Below are positions 55,301 to 63,966 of a stretch of DNA of 64,000 bases, piece after piece. Position 1 is the stretch's first letter. Every line of letters begins with the position of its first letter. The DNA is from Verrucomicrobiaceae bacterium. Its GTDB lineage: Bacteria; Verrucomicrobiota; Verrucomicrobiia; Verrucomicrobiales; Verrucomicrobiaceae. Made by a program: the position numbers and the translations under genes. The DNA is taken from contig CANNQP010000018.1 of the NCBI GenBank assembly GCA_947507875.1, positions 1-64,000 of the forward strand, read 5' to 3'. A model generated the notes under the pieces. The model had not been told where the DNA came from. It ran no database searches and saw nothing but the letters and a program-made list of their open reading frames with translations.

Positions 55301-58300
55301 CAAACAGCGCCACGGTGCTGCCGGTGCGGTTGGTATTGACCGTGATCTCCACTTCCTCGCCGGGCGCGTATTCGTCCTTCTCGGTGATGAGTTCGAGGTC
55401 GTTGAAGCGGAAGCTTTTGCCCTCCTCGAAGCCCTCACCACGCACGGTGAAGAAGGTGGTGCCTTCGATCTCGTGCCCGGCTTCGTCTTTGAGCTTTGCC
55501 GAGACACGGTATTGGCCTCCACGGGGGAAGGTGAGGCGTGCGGTTGAGGCGTTGTTGCTCATCTCGCGGAGCGAGATGGCTACTTTGCTGACGCCCTCTT
55601 CAGTGGGTGTTCCATCTTTGCCATAAGTTACCCGATACAGCACCAGCTCACCCGTGGCCTTGACCTCACGACCATCCAGAGTGCGGGCGTGGACACTAAC
55701 CTCGCAACTATCCCCCGCATTGTAGTAGCCGCGATCCAGCGAGACATAGACTTCAAACGGACGACGAGCCGCGAGCACGCTGCCTTTGCCAAAGATGGTG
55801 CGCCGTGACGCATCCGTGACTTCGGCCTCGATCTCGTAGCGGTGATCTTCATTGCCGTGCAGTTCTTTCGCGAGCGTGGTGTCGATCTTCACGCTGAAGG
55901 TGCCGTCTTCTTGGAGAGCGGCTTCACCTTCCGCCACGAGTTCAGGCGGATCACTGTGCCAGCGAATCCATGGATAACGCGGGATGCAGAAGCACCAGTT
56001 CCGCGCGCCGGGATACCAGTCGTAATAGCTCGCCCGCCAGCCATAGCCGCTGCCGAAGAGCCAGTCCCAGCGCCCCATCGGGAACCAGCGATCCGTGTGC
56101 GCACTGCGCTGCACTTTATACTTCACCTTCCCCTGCTTCACCGGCCCGCCGAAGTAGTAATCCGCCTTCACCTTCACCTCGAAGGTATCGCCGAGCGCCA
56201 CAGGCTTGTCAGGAGCCTCCACCTTCACTTCAAACTCGGGTTTCTTGTATTCCTCCACGCGGAAAGTGTGCACGCCCAGATGGGTGTCGCCTTTCATGGC
56301 GCGCTTCCAAGTGAAGTCGATGCTGTATTGCCCGAGCGTCGCTTCATCGCCGAGCGTGATCGAGTCATTCACCGCTCCACTGTCATCCGCCTTGTAGGTC
56401 TTCTTCAGCAACTCCTCGCCACGCGGATCATAAATCTTCACCTCAATGGAAGTGCCCGCATACTTGTTCGTGTTCAGCTTTGGATCGTAGCCCACGAGGC
56501 GCGCCCAGGCCTTCCACTTCACCTCCTGATTCGGGCGATACACCGGACGATCTGTGATGGAGTAGAGGCGTGTCTGCTCATCAAAGCGTTCTCGCCCGTC
56601 ATTGAAATAGATGCGTTCAAAGCCCAGAAAGGCCAACCGTCCATCGGCAGCGCTGGCGCGGATGAGCCACTGATAATCATTCAGGTTCCCATCCTTCATA
56701 TGGATGACGCCGTCCTCGTCCGTGGTGGCCTGAATGTCTTTGAATCTGTAGAGCCGTTTCTCGCGATTCAGCACACCAGGGCGGCCCCACTGCATGTGGT
56801 AGCCAAAGAACTTTACCGTGGCTCCAGGAACAGGCGCTCCCGTGACCGCATCTGCCACGAAATAATGCGCCGCGTTCGCCTGCATTGTCTTCACGATTAC
56901 CAAGCCCTCCAGCCAGACCAGCGCGCGAGTCTTGTTCCCGCCTTCAAAGGTTCCTTCGACGAGATAAGCCCCCGCCTCCTTGAGCGGCGTCGGCACCTCC
57001 ATGTGCTTGTCCCAATGATTCGCCCGAGGTTCAAGCTCTTGTTTCCACTCGGCGACGGGCTGGCTCAGATACTTCTCGCCATCCTTCTCTAAAAGCCGCT
57101 GACCGATGGCTGAGACATTCGTCTTCTGCCAGTCCTGCTCCTGCGGTTCGCTGCGCAGGTAAGCCTCCGTATCCGCGAGCAGCTTCGTGACATCCACCTT
57201 CCGCGCAATGAGGCTGATCTTCTTGGCGTTGCGGAAGACGAGCTGGAGCTTGGCTTCCTTTCCCGCAGGCATGGCCCCCTGCGGCTCAAAGCGGCCCCAG
57301 TTGCCGGTGATCTGATCGATCTGAGATTGGATGCTTTTTTTCTGATCGGGCTCCTCACTCACCGCCAGAGCCTTGCGGAAGGCTTCGGCAGCCCGTGGAT
57401 ACTGCCGCCGGTCCCGCAGCTCATCGGCGATCTGCATCCAAGCCGAGACACGAGTGTCCGCCGATGCCTCAGCATCTTCGGCGAGCGTGTGGTAGAGCCG
57501 CATAAAGTTCGCTCCTTCCGGCAAGGCGAAGCGCTTCGGCCCGGTGGCGAGCTTGGCGACGGTTTCGTCATCCTTAAGCGTGTGCAGCGTGGCGATGCTG
57601 CTCTTCGTGCTGCTTTCATCTTCATCCGCATCAAAGCGGAAACCGTAGTCGGCGAGGGTTTCCACGGAGAACCAGGACTTGGTGAGTTGAGCGATCTTCT
57701 GGCGTGCCTCACGAGCAGTGCTGGGGCTGATCTTTGCCATCTCTTCCAAGACCCACAGAAGACGTTCGCCATCGTTCTTCGCCTTGTTCCAGCTCTCAGC
57801 AGCTTTGAAGAAGATAGGACTCCTTTCGCCATCGACCGGATAGCCTTCAGCGGGTTCATCGAGTCCACTTTCGTCATCAAAACCGGGCAGGGTCGAGAGG
57901 TCAGTGAGGTGGAGGAGCGACCATGCCGAAGGATTGTGGAGGTTTCCCTGCGTGAGAGCCTCCACAAAGGAGGGATAGATTTCCAACATGCCCGATGCGC
58001 GATTTTCGTCGGGTAGGTTTTTCCAGGCGGCTTCGAGAAGCTGCAAGGCACGCACTCGGTCTTTCAGTTCCGTGGTCTTACGGTTGTTCCAGTTGCGTAT
58101 TTCGCCACGGACAAACTTGCCATCGGTGACAGTGCCTTGATGAGGGAGCGCAAGGTAGTATTTCCCCGCACTGCGCAGCATGTCCCAGTTCTTCGGCTGA
58201 GCTTTCACAGTGGCTTCGAGGACCTCTTCCTGCTCCTGAGCTGCGTTTAAAGAGCCAAGGGCATCGAGAGTTTTCCAAAGCAGTTCCCCCGTCGCCTCTG

Positions 58301-58454
58301 GTTTCGCTAGTGTGGCCTTGCCGAGGTCGGCGGCTTCGCGGTGGTTGCCTTGTTCGCTCAGACTTCGGACTTGCTTCACGACCTCCGCTACACTTTGAGC
58401 GGAGCTGAGGGCAGGCAAAAGCATGGCGAGGAGCAAGAGGCGGGCGGTTTTCAT
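52326..58454 (-). CDS. Thioester-containing bacterial alpha-2-macroglobulin
   Basis: A 2,042-residue exported protein (signal MKTARLLLLAMLLPALSSAQ) from the ATG at 58454. The N-terminal 320 residues are helical and unrecognised. They are followed by MG-type domains, an alanine/proline-rich segment (PMAAMAAPAPAAAPADAFAA) that is probably the bait or a linker, the A2M core (LPENLTTWKLRSWVMGP), and the thioester motif YPYGCTEQTLNKFVP, i.e. CxEQ. The terpenoid-cyclase-like thioester domain and receptor-like domain complete it. It should trap attacking proteases in the periplasm. Most bacterial homologues pair with penicillin-binding protein PbpC; none is visible here. Confidence 0.93.
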   Translation of the reverse strand: MKTARLLLLAMLLPALSSAQSVAEVVKQVRSLSEQGNHREAADLGKATLAKPEATGELLWKTLDALGSLNAAQEQEEVLEATVKAQPKNWDMLRSAGKYYLALPHQGTVTDGKFVRGEIRNWNNRKTTELKDRVRALQLLEAAWKNLPDENRASGMLEIYPSFVEALTQGNLHNPSAWSLLHLTDLSTLPGFDDESGLDEPAEGYPVDGERSPIFFKAAESWNKAKNDGERLLWVLEEMAKISPSTAREARQKIAQLTKSWFSVETLADYGFRFDADEDESSTKSSIATLHTLKDDETVAKLATGPKRFALPEGANFMRLYHTLAEDAEASADTRVSAWMQIADELRDRRQYPRAAEAFRKALAVSEEPDQKKSIQSQIDQITGNWGRFEPQGAMPAGKEAKLQLVFRNAKKISLIARKVDVTKLLADTEAYLRSEPQEQDWQKTNVSAIGQRLLEKDGEKYLSQPVAEWKQELEPRANHWDKHMEVPTPLKEAGAYLVEGTFEGGNKTRALVWLEGLVIVKTMQANAAHYFVADAVTGAPVPGATVKFFGYHMQWGRPGVLNREKRLYRFKDIQATTDEDGVIHMKDGNLNDYQWLIRASAADGRLAFLGFERIYFNDGRERFDEQTRLYSITDRPVYRPNQEVKWKAWARLVGYDPKLNTNKYAGTSIEVKIYDPRGEELLKKTYKADDSGAVNDSITLGDEATLGQYSIDFTWKRAMKGDTHLGVHTFRVEEYKKPEFEVKVEAPDKPVALGDTFEVKVKADYYFGGPVKQGKVKYKVQRSAHTDRWFPMGRWDWLFGSGYGWRASYYDWYPGARNWCFCIPRYPWIRWHSDPPELVAEGEAALQEDGTFSVKIDTTLAKELHGNEDHRYEIEAEVTDASRRTIFGKGSVLAARRPFEVYVSLDRGYYNAGDSCEVSVHARTLDGREVKATGELVLYRVTYGKDGTPTEEGVSKVAISLREMSNNASTARLTFPRGGQYRVSAKLKDEAGHEIEGTTFFTVRGEGFEEGKSFRFNDLELITEKDEYAPGEEVEITVNTNRTGSTVALFVRTQNGTYPEPIWLNLEGKSTTHRFKLTEADQPNLFIDAYTVSEARVHQVTRQIVVPPKKRIATVELMPDAETYLPGQGSKVKVRVKDADGKPFTGQVVLTAYDKALEYISGGSNQQDIRPFFWGWKRSHYPQVADSLREVQVGMQREGERRMDVLGAFGDEVAEGSVMEMAGGGFGGGRELRKSAMPMAAMAAPAPAAAPADAFAAGAPPPAPEAAGGSEDPGPQPMIRTNLADSAVWVADFVTDAKGEGELNFNLPENLTTWKLRSWVMGPQTQVGEATVEVITRKNLMVRLQAPRFFVEKDEVVISANVHNEMDVEQEVKAVLELEGGVLEKVASASAEAEKDLSAKAEVTVAAHSEHRFDWRVKVTGEGEAKIRVKALAQKDSDAMEMTFPAYTHGILKTDSWSLALRPDQACGKITVKVPAERKPEQSRLEVRYSPTLAMALVDALPYLVDYPYGCTEQTLNKFVPTVITLNVLKDLGVDLKDVKKRGAAVPAADQKKPRRLHPTQNPVFDEDEVMKMAKSGLKKLEAMRGSDGGWGWFPGGRKSSPHITALVLHGLKTAEKAGLNLNDGFVRNGLDFLKHHEAEELRRLKLPEKAKDHKGSPDPLDALIHCTLVEYGEGDKAMRGFLFEKRNNLSRYNVALLGLACHAVGEKERCDMCLRNLRQFLKQDDENQTAWLELPEGGWWYWWDDAIETQAAFLKLLSTTEPKGETAAGLAKYLINNRRHGTYWNSTKDTAAVIEALAVFMKASGESEPKQTVELLVDGKSQTKVEITKENLFTFKGSFTLSGETLTTGEHIIELRKLGESPLYANAYLTAFSQEDMIPAAGLEVKARRKFYRLIEEKPNQQVAGSRGQVVTQTGLKDRREEITSDAPIKSGDLIEVELSIDSKNDYEYVLIEDMKPAGFEPVEVRSGWSYDDSLPSYQEYRDEKVCFFAERLPRGTHNLRYRVKAEIPGRFSALPTKIEAMYAPELKGNSEEWKVKIVE

Positions 58455-58566
58455 GACCAAAAGGCTTGGGTTTGACCCTAGGGCAGGACGAAAGACAGAG
58501 CGAAGGCTTGGCCCGTTCGCTTATATCTCAGGAAACTTGGCTAGCTCGGCAAGCAACTTCGCCGAC

Positions 58567-60096
58567 TCAGTCGAGCTCACGCCCCTTGGTTTCAGGTGCG
58601 AACCAAATGATGCCCATGCCAACAACATAAACCACGCACAAGGCGGAATAAGCATTCGCTGCGGAACCAAAGGCCAGCACCATGTTGGCGATTTGCAGTC
58701 CACCGATGGCAGCGATGATGCGGCCCACATTGAAGCAAAAGCCCTGACCGGTGGCGCGCACGCTCGTCGGGAACAGCTCAGGCAGGTAAAGCGGGAAAAA
58801 GCCGTAGAAGGTCGCCGTCAGCCCGCCCATGAGGAAGGCCGTGGTGAAAAACCAGCCGCCAATGATCGTGTTTGTTTTGTAAAACAACAGCGCGGACACC
58901 ATGGCCGATACACACATGAGCAGGTAAGTGCTGCGGCGGTTCAGGATGTTGGCGACCAGAGGGGCGATGAAGGCGAAGAGGCAAGCCCCCAGCGAGGTCG
59001 CGATCTGCGTCCACTGCGCGACATTCGTCCAGCCATTCGCGTCGATATCTGCCGAGGTGGACCATTTCGGTGCCTGCTGCGTCGCGCCCCAGGTGCCCAG
59101 CAGGGCCACGCCCGCCACGGAGGCTCCGAGAATCAGATTGCGTCGCACGGTGGCGCGGCTGGCGCTGCTGATGCTGCCTGCTGCCTCGGCTCGGCCCAGG
59201 TAGCGGCGCACAGGGAGCAAAAAGCCCCAGGCGACGATGGCAAAGGCGACCCCGGTGATCAGAGCGGCCACGGGCGTGGTGACGCCTGCCTCAATGCCCA
59301 GTGGCGACCACGACCAAATGATGACCAAGGCGGCGACGGCACCGATGAACACACCCTTCAGGTCGGCGGAGTTCCAGTGGCTGGTCTTGCCAGCGGCTTT
59401 TTCCTCCTCCCACTTGTCCGACTCAGGGACAAAGATGCGGATCAGAAAAATGATGAGCGCAGGCAGTGCGCCGATGATCATGAGGAAGCGCCAGGCCTGA
59501 TGATCCAGCAGCCAGCCTGCAAGTGCTTCGCTGCCCCCCAGGCTGGTGATGAGCGAGCGCACACCGCCGATGAAGTTGTTCATGCCGATGCTGAGTCCAC
59601 CCACCAGCAGGTAGCCGATGTTCGCCGCTGCCCCGATGGCTCCCGCCACCAGTGCGCGATTGCCATGCGTCCAGAGTTCATTCACCAAGGCCACGCCCAG
59701 CGCCCATTCTCCCCCCATGCCGAGGGAGGCGATGAAGCGCAGGATGGCGATGTGCCAAGCCTCGGAGGCAAAGCCGCACAAGCCAGTGAAGATGGCGTAC
59801 GTGAAAATGGAGATCGACATCGCCTTCACCCGCCCGATGCGGTCGCCCAGCCAGCCGAAGAACACGCCCCCTGTCGCTGCGCCGACCAAGAACGTCGCGA
59901 TGATGACACTGAACCAGCGATCCAGGTCCATTGTCTGGGCAGCTCCTGATCGCGCCAGCAGATCTTGCAGCGCGGGTTTGCCGATAAGAGGAAACAGTCC
60001 CATCTCAAAGCCATCAAACATCCAGCCCAAAAAGGCGGCGAGCAGGGCGGCGGTGCGTGCAGTGGATGAATTCGCAGCGGAAGTGATTCGAGACAT
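58567..60096 (-). CDS. MFS metabolite/sugar:H+ symporter
   Basis: A 509-residue transporter with about twelve transmembrane helices from the ATG at 60096. The motifs AAFLGWMFDGFEMGLFPLIG (helix 1), GGVFFGWLGDRIGRVKAMS (loop 2-3) and RFIASLGMGGEWALGVALV are typical of the AAHS/sialic-acid-type metabolite:H+ symporters. After helix 6 a PE-x-D-xW motif (VPESDKWEEEK) is present. NanT-like uptake of sialic or other organic acids is possible given nagA and the sialate esterase elsewhere, but the substrate is not decided by sequence. Confidence 0.85.
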   Translation of the reverse strand: MSRITSAANSSTARTAALLAAFLGWMFDGFEMGLFPLIGKPALQDLLARSGAAQTMDLDRWFSVIIATFLVGAATGGVFFGWLGDRIGRVKAMSISIFTYAIFTGLCGFASEAWHIAILRFIASLGMGGEWALGVALVNELWTHGNRALVAGAIGAAANIGYLLVGGLSIGMNNFIGGVRSLITSLGGSEALAGWLLDHQAWRFLMIIGALPALIIFLIRIFVPESDKWEEEKAAGKTSHWNSADLKGVFIGAVAALVIIWSWSPLGIEAGVTTPVAALITGVAFAIVAWGFLLPVRRYLGRAEAAGSISSASRATVRRNLILGASVAGVALLGTWGATQQAPKWSTSADIDANGWTNVAQWTQIATSLGACLFAFIAPLVANILNRRSTYLLMCVSAMVSALLFYKTNTIIGGWFFTTAFLMGGLTATFYGFFPLYLPELFPTSVRATGQGFCFNVGRIIAAIGGLQIANMVLAFGSAANAYSALCVVYVVGMGIIWFAPETKGRELD

Positions 60097-60217
60097 GAGG
60101 ACTGGAGTGAACGGGCGAGCCCCTAGATTGCTTGCAGTCATCCATGCAGCCAGTGGAAAGATGATGGACAGCGAACCTCACGTGCGTTCAACCTGCACTT
60201 TCCGCATTGGATTGCCC

Positions 60218-61126
60218 ATGAAGTCTCCTTTTTTTCCTCTTTGCCTTGCTGCGCTGCTTTCTTCCTGTGGAGATGGCTTGGTGCCTTCGTCTGCACCTCC
60301 ACCCGCCGCATCCACTAGCACACCTGCGCAGGCTTCATCGGCTCCACCCACCACTCCAGCCAAGCCTGCCGCTCCAGCTCGTGTCTATTGGACGCCTGAG
60401 ATGCTGCACACCGAGATCAAGTATCACAATCCCGAGTATGACGGCAGTGGCGAATTCAACATGCAGGGGGGCGAGCCCGTGGCGCTGAGCCTGCGCGGGG
60501 CGAAAATCAAAAGCCTGGAATTTCTCACGCGCCTGTCTCCCATGGCTCTGGACCTTAGCGGCACGCCCATCCTCGACATCCGACCGCTGAAGGGCATGAA
60601 GCTGGTCGAGCTCTACCTGGAGGATAGCCCGGTCACCGACCTCTCTCCATTGCGCGGCATGCCGTTGGAGAAAATCTACCTCAGCCGCACTCCCGTGGCT
60701 GATCTGAGTGCCCTGGAGGGCGCACCGCTGGTGGAGGTCAATGTCGTGGACACGCAAGTCAGTGACCTCTCTCCGCTCGCCAAGTCTCCCATCCAGATGC
60801 TCTGGCTCACCGGCACGCCGGTGGAGAGCATCGCCCCGCTGCGTGGTGTTCCACTCGTCAGCCTCACCCTGCATCGCACCCGCGTTTCGGACCTTTCCCC
60901 CCTCAGCGGCAGCTCACTTCAGCGCCTTCACCTTGGGGAAACCCCTGTCAGCGATCTCACCCCACTGAAAGGCCTGCCGCTCACCCGCCTCGTCTTCACG
61001 CCAGCTAGCATCAAAGCCGGTCTCGATGTGGCCCGCACTCTTCCCGTGCAAGAGATCGGCACTCAGTTCGATGAAAACGGACGTGACCTCACCCCACCCG
61101 ATGCTTTTTGGGCAAAGTTCAAGTGA
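60218..61126 (+). CDS. Leucine-rich-repeat lipoprotein
   Basis: A 302-residue lipoprotein from the ATG at 60218, with a lipobox (LAALLSSC) and a Ser/Pro/Ala-rich linker. Residues 90-290 contain about eight irregular LRRs of about 23 residues in the pattern L-x-x-L-x-L-S-x-T-x-V-x-D-L-x-P-L-x (for example LYLEDSPVTDLSPLRGMPL and IYLSRTPVADLSALEGAPL). Such modules usually bind proteins at the cell surface. It is divergent from the MFS gene. A longer frame upstream on this strand is only the mirror of the MFS coding region. Confidence 0.85.
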   Translation: MKSPFFPLCLAALLSSCGDGLVPSSAPPPAASTSTPAQASSAPPTTPAKPAAPARVYWTPEMLHTEIKYHNPEYDGSGEFNMQGGEPVALSLRGAKIKSLEFLTRLSPMALDLSGTPILDIRPLKGMKLVELYLEDSPVTDLSPLRGMPLEKIYLSRTPVADLSALEGAPLVEVNVVDTQVSDLSPLAKSPIQMLWLTGTPVESIAPLRGVPLVSLTLHRTRVSDLSPLSGSSLQRLHLGETPVSDLTPLKGLPLTRLVFTPASIKAGLDVARTLPVQEIGTQFDENGRDLTPPDAFWAKFK

Positions 61127-61344
61127 GGAGAAAATGGCCAGCCTGATGGCAGATCGGGAAGGGCGAGGCTTCGGATAACTCTTGGGGATCATGGGATCAA
61201 AATGTTGCCGAAGGGCTCATGAGAATGGCTGAGCCATCTGGCGAGTCCGCTTTTTCCGAACACGCTGTGGGCATCGCCAAAATAGGCTAGCCAAGAGTCC
61301 GCATTTGCTACGGCAGGATTTCCCGCTATGCCTGCGCGCCTACC
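61127..61344. other. Intergenic gap before leuD
   Basis: 218 bp between the LRR lipoprotein and leuD. I see no gene, RNA motif, clear promoter or terminator. It could contain a leader sequence for leuD, but I find no run of Leu codons that would suggest attenuation. Confidence 0.3.
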
Positions 61345-61947
61345 ATGGCCCTCGCAAAGATCACTCAAGTTTCCGGCACTGCCGTCCACGTCCCAGGTTC
61401 CGACATCGACACCGACCGCATCATCCCTGCACGCTTCATGAAGTGCGTCACGTTCGACGGGCTCGGTGAGTTTGCCTTTTACGATGTACGCTTTGACAAA
61501 GACGGCCAGCCCAAGGGCCATCCACTCGACGACCCACGTTTCAAAGGAGCCTCCATCCTGCTCAGCGGCTCGAACTTCGGCTGCGGTAGCTCGCGCGAGC
61601 ACGCGCCGCAGGCACTCTACCGCTTCGGCTTCCGTGCGGTCATCGCGGAAAGTTTCGCGGAGATCTTTTTCGGCAACTGCACCACGCTCGGTATCCCCTG
61701 CGTGTGCGCGAAGGGAGAGGACATCGCCAAACTAGCTGCGGCAGTGGAAGCGAATCCCCAACTGAGCGTGACCGTCGATGTGGCGGCAGGTCAGGTTAGC
61801 TACGGCAGCGAAAGCTTCGCCGTGACCCTGCCCGCCACGGCGCACGATGCCCTCGTTAGCGGACGCTGGGACCCCATCGGTGAGCTGCTGGAGGCCAAGG
61901 ACGCCATTCACACCCGCATGACCGCCCTAGGCTTTGCCACAGCCTGA
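61345..61947 (+). CDS. leuD: 3-Isopropylmalate dehydratase small subunit
   Basis: A 200-residue subunit of isopropylmalate isomerase in leucine synthesis. Conserved segments: GSDIDTDRIIPARFMK, FKGASILLSGSNFGCGSSRE, HAPQALYRFGFRAVIAESFA and FFGNCTTLGIPC. It needs LeuC for activity, but leuC is not in the window. It lies 17 bp before gcvH on the same strand; the two have no known functional link and probably just share a transcript. Confidence 0.95.
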   Translation: MALAKITQVSGTAVHVPGSDIDTDRIIPARFMKCVTFDGLGEFAFYDVRFDKDGQPKGHPLDDPRFKGASILLSGSNFGCGSSREHAPQALYRFGFRAVIAESFAEIFFGNCTTLGIPCVCAKGEDIAKLAAAVEANPQLSVTVDVAAGQVSYGSESFAVTLPATAHDALVSGRWDPIGELLEAKDAIHTRMTALGFATA

Positions 61948-61964
61948 TCCTCAAAAAAACGACC

Positions 61965-62345
61965 ATGAGCCTCGTTCCTGACCATCTCCGCTATCGCGAC
62001 AGTCACGAGTGGGTTGATCCCACCCAGGTTATCTCTGCGGTGGGGATCACGGATCACGCTCAGGCAGAACTGACCGATGTCGTTTTTGTCGATTTGCCCA
62101 AGCTAGGTTCGGTGTCCGCAGGACAGCAGGTGTGTGTCGTGGAATCCGTCAAGGCCGCCAGCGACATCTACAGCCCGGTCAGTGGGGAAATCGTCGAGGT
62201 GAATGAGGAACTCAGCGCAAACCCAGGTCTGATCAACACCGATCCCTATGGCGCAGGCTGGATCTACAAGCTCAAGCTCAGCGATCCTGCCCAGGCGGCG
62301 GCGCTGAAGGATGCTCCTGCCTATCGCGCCATGATTGGAGCCTGA
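61965..62345 (+). CDS. gcvH: Glycine cleavage system H protein
   Basis: A 126-residue lipoyl carrier of the glycine cleavage complex. DHLRYRDSHEWVDP opens the protein and VCVVESVKAASDIYSPVSGE holds the lipoylated Lys, followed by NPGLINTDPYGAGWIYKLK. GcvT and GcvP are elsewhere in the genome. A terminator follows 33 bp after the stop. Confidence 0.96.
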   Translation: MSLVPDHLRYRDSHEWVDPTQVISAVGITDHAQAELTDVVFVDLPKLGSVSAGQQVCVVESVKAASDIYSPVSGEIVEVNEELSANPGLINTDPYGAGWIYKLKLSDPAQAAALKDAPAYRAMIGA

Positions 62346-62377
62346 TGGGCCGACATTCTTTCCCTCGTTTTTCTCAA

Positions 62378-62411
62378 AAGCTGCGCACCTCTCCGGTCGC
62401 AGCTTTTTTTT
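62378..62411 (+). terminator. Rho-independent terminator after gcvH
   Basis: AAGCTGCG (62378-62385) pairs with CGCAGCTT (62398-62405) and is followed at once by a run of T (to 62411). It should end the leuD-gcvH transcript. Confidence 0.85.
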
Positions 62412-62533
62412 GAGCCTCCAGCGGAGGGCACCTCCGGCGTGCTCTCTTACGGCGGAGCTCATGCCTGGATCGAATGCCATTTCTGGAATCATGCAGGGTT
62501 GAGGCCAAGCCATGGGCGTGACAGTATCACCTC

Positions 62534-63682
62534 ATGCACATCCTTCATACGGCCGACTGGCATCTCGGCGCTCGACTCGTCGAGCGTGACCGCCTGCTGG
62601 AGCATGAACGCTTTCTCGACTGGCTCCTCGACACGCTTCGCGCCGAAAAAATCGACGCACTGCTCGTCAGCGGCGATGTCTTTGATGCCGCGAATCCTCC
62701 GCAGGATGCCGTCGCGCTCTACTTCGACTTCTTGAAGCGCCTCGCCGACCTCAAAACGGTGCAGGCCGTTATCACCGGCGGCAACCACGACTCCGCCTCT
62801 CACCTCAACGCCCCGCGTGAGCTGCTGAAGCGCTTCGACGTGCATGTCTTCGGCCACGCGGGCGAAACCAACGTCGTCGATCTCGGCGGTGCCGTCGTGG
62901 CCGCCGTGCCGTTTCTTCGTGAACGCGATCTCCGCCAGGCCACCGCCGGGGAAACCATCACCGCCGTGCACGAGCAGCTCCGCGCCGCCATCCGCGCCCA
63001 CTACGCCGCGCAGCTCGCCGCGTGTCGCCAGCGCGCGCAAGGCCGCCCCGTCATCGCCATGGGCCACCTCACCGTGCTCGGCGCCACCACCAGCGACAGC
63101 GAGCGCGACATCCACATCGGTAACCTCGGCGCTGTTGGCGCGGACCTTTTCGAAGGCTTCGACTACACCGCCCTCGGCCACCTCCACCGCCCGCAAAAAG
63201 TCGCCAGCCTCGAAACCATCCGCTACAGCGGCTCCCCCATCGCCCTCAGCTTCTCCGAGGCCGCAGACAAGAAATCCGTCGTCGTGCTCGATACGCAGGG
63301 CATGAACATCGAAACGCTCGCTATTCCCACCACCCGCCAGCTCATCCGCGCCACCGTGAACCGTGCCACGCTGGCCGCCGATCTTCAAACCGTGCCCGCC
63401 GGGAGTTGGGCGGAGATCACCGTGAAGCTCAACGCTCCCGAGCCCGATCTCGACCGCCAGGTCCGCGAAGCCACCGCTGGCCGCTTCGACGTCCTCAAAG
63501 TCCTCGCCGATCTCCCCATCACCGCCGTCACCCCCTGGCAACCCACCGGCCCCGCCCTGCACGACCTCCAGCCTCGCGACGTCTTCCGCGAACTCCTCCA
63601 GGAAAAACAGCTCCCAAGCGACGAACTCAGCGCCGTGTTTGATGAGCTGCTGGCGTTGAGGGAGGAGACGGCATTAGCGTGA
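62534..63682 (+). CDS. sbcD: Exonuclease SbcD
   Basis: A 382-residue nuclease subunit of the SbcCD (Mre11/Rad50-like) complex, which cleaves DNA hairpins and end-blocked breaks. The five metallophosphoesterase motifs are visible: HTADWHLGARL, SGDVFDAANPP, GGNHDSASH, MGHLTV and LGHLHRPQK. The usual C-terminal capping domain follows. The partner sbcC starts 284 bp downstream, separated by a palindromic element. Confidence 0.95.
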   Translation: MHILHTADWHLGARLVERDRLLEHERFLDWLLDTLRAEKIDALLVSGDVFDAANPPQDAVALYFDFLKRLADLKTVQAVITGGNHDSASHLNAPRELLKRFDVHVFGHAGETNVVDLGGAVVAAVPFLRERDLRQATAGETITAVHEQLRAAIRAHYAAQLAACRQRAQGRPVIAMGHLTVLGATTSDSERDIHIGNLGAVGADLFEGFDYTALGHLHRPQKVASLETIRYSGSPIALSFSEAADKKSVVVLDTQGMNIETLAIPTTRQLIRATVNRATLAADLQTVPAGSWAEITVKLNAPEPDLDRQVREATAGRFDVLKVLADLPITAVTPWQPTGPALHDLQPRDVFRELLQEKQLPSDELSAVFDELLALREETALA

Positions 63683-63688
63683 TGCCCC

Positions 63689-63913
63689 GAGCCGGCGGCT
63701 CGAAAGAGATTAGCCGGTGGTGAAACCACCGGACCTGCCGCCGCCCATGTGCCACCGACCCTGCGCTGCGCCCTGGAAGGGCGCGAGAAGGGGACGAATG
63801 CCCAACGGCCATCGGATGCTTCTCGCGCTCCCTTCGGGGCGCGGCGGCTTGGGCGGGGGGATCTCGAAACCGGTGGTTGCACCACCGGCTACCTTATTGC
63901 GAGCCTCCGGCTC
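63689..63913. mobile_element. MITE/REP-like palindromic element between sbcD and sbcC
   Basis: The ends are 44-bp inverted repeats (63689-63732 and 63870-63913) matching at 37 of 44 positions. Each end itself contains two smaller hairpins, GAGCCGGCGGCTC and CCGGTGGT-x-x-ACCACCGG. The inside holds a further imperfect inverted repeat (tgcgccctggaagggcgcga near 63766-63789 against cttctcgcgctcccttcggg near 63819-63838). The whole is a 225-bp imperfect palindrome with no coding capacity, like a miniature inverted-repeat element or REP/BIME. Confidence 0.75.
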
Positions 63914-63966
63914 TTAGGGACACAGTTGACGCTGGCCTTGATTGCCACATCAGGCTAGTTGGCTCC

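Noticed and set aside
55842..57092. 416-codon plus-strand frame within the alpha-2-macroglobulin gene
   Set aside because: Antisense to conserved A2M sequence and lacking recognisable features.
58423..59949. 508-codon plus-strand frame opposite the MFS transporter
   Set aside because: Antisense mirror; Gly/Asp/Arg-rich product with no hydrophobic or domain structure, while the minus strand encodes a full MFS protein.
62489..63562. 357-codon minus-strand frame opposite sbcD
   Set aside because: Mirror of GC-rich sbcD codons, Gly/Ala/Val/Asp-rich and without motifs.
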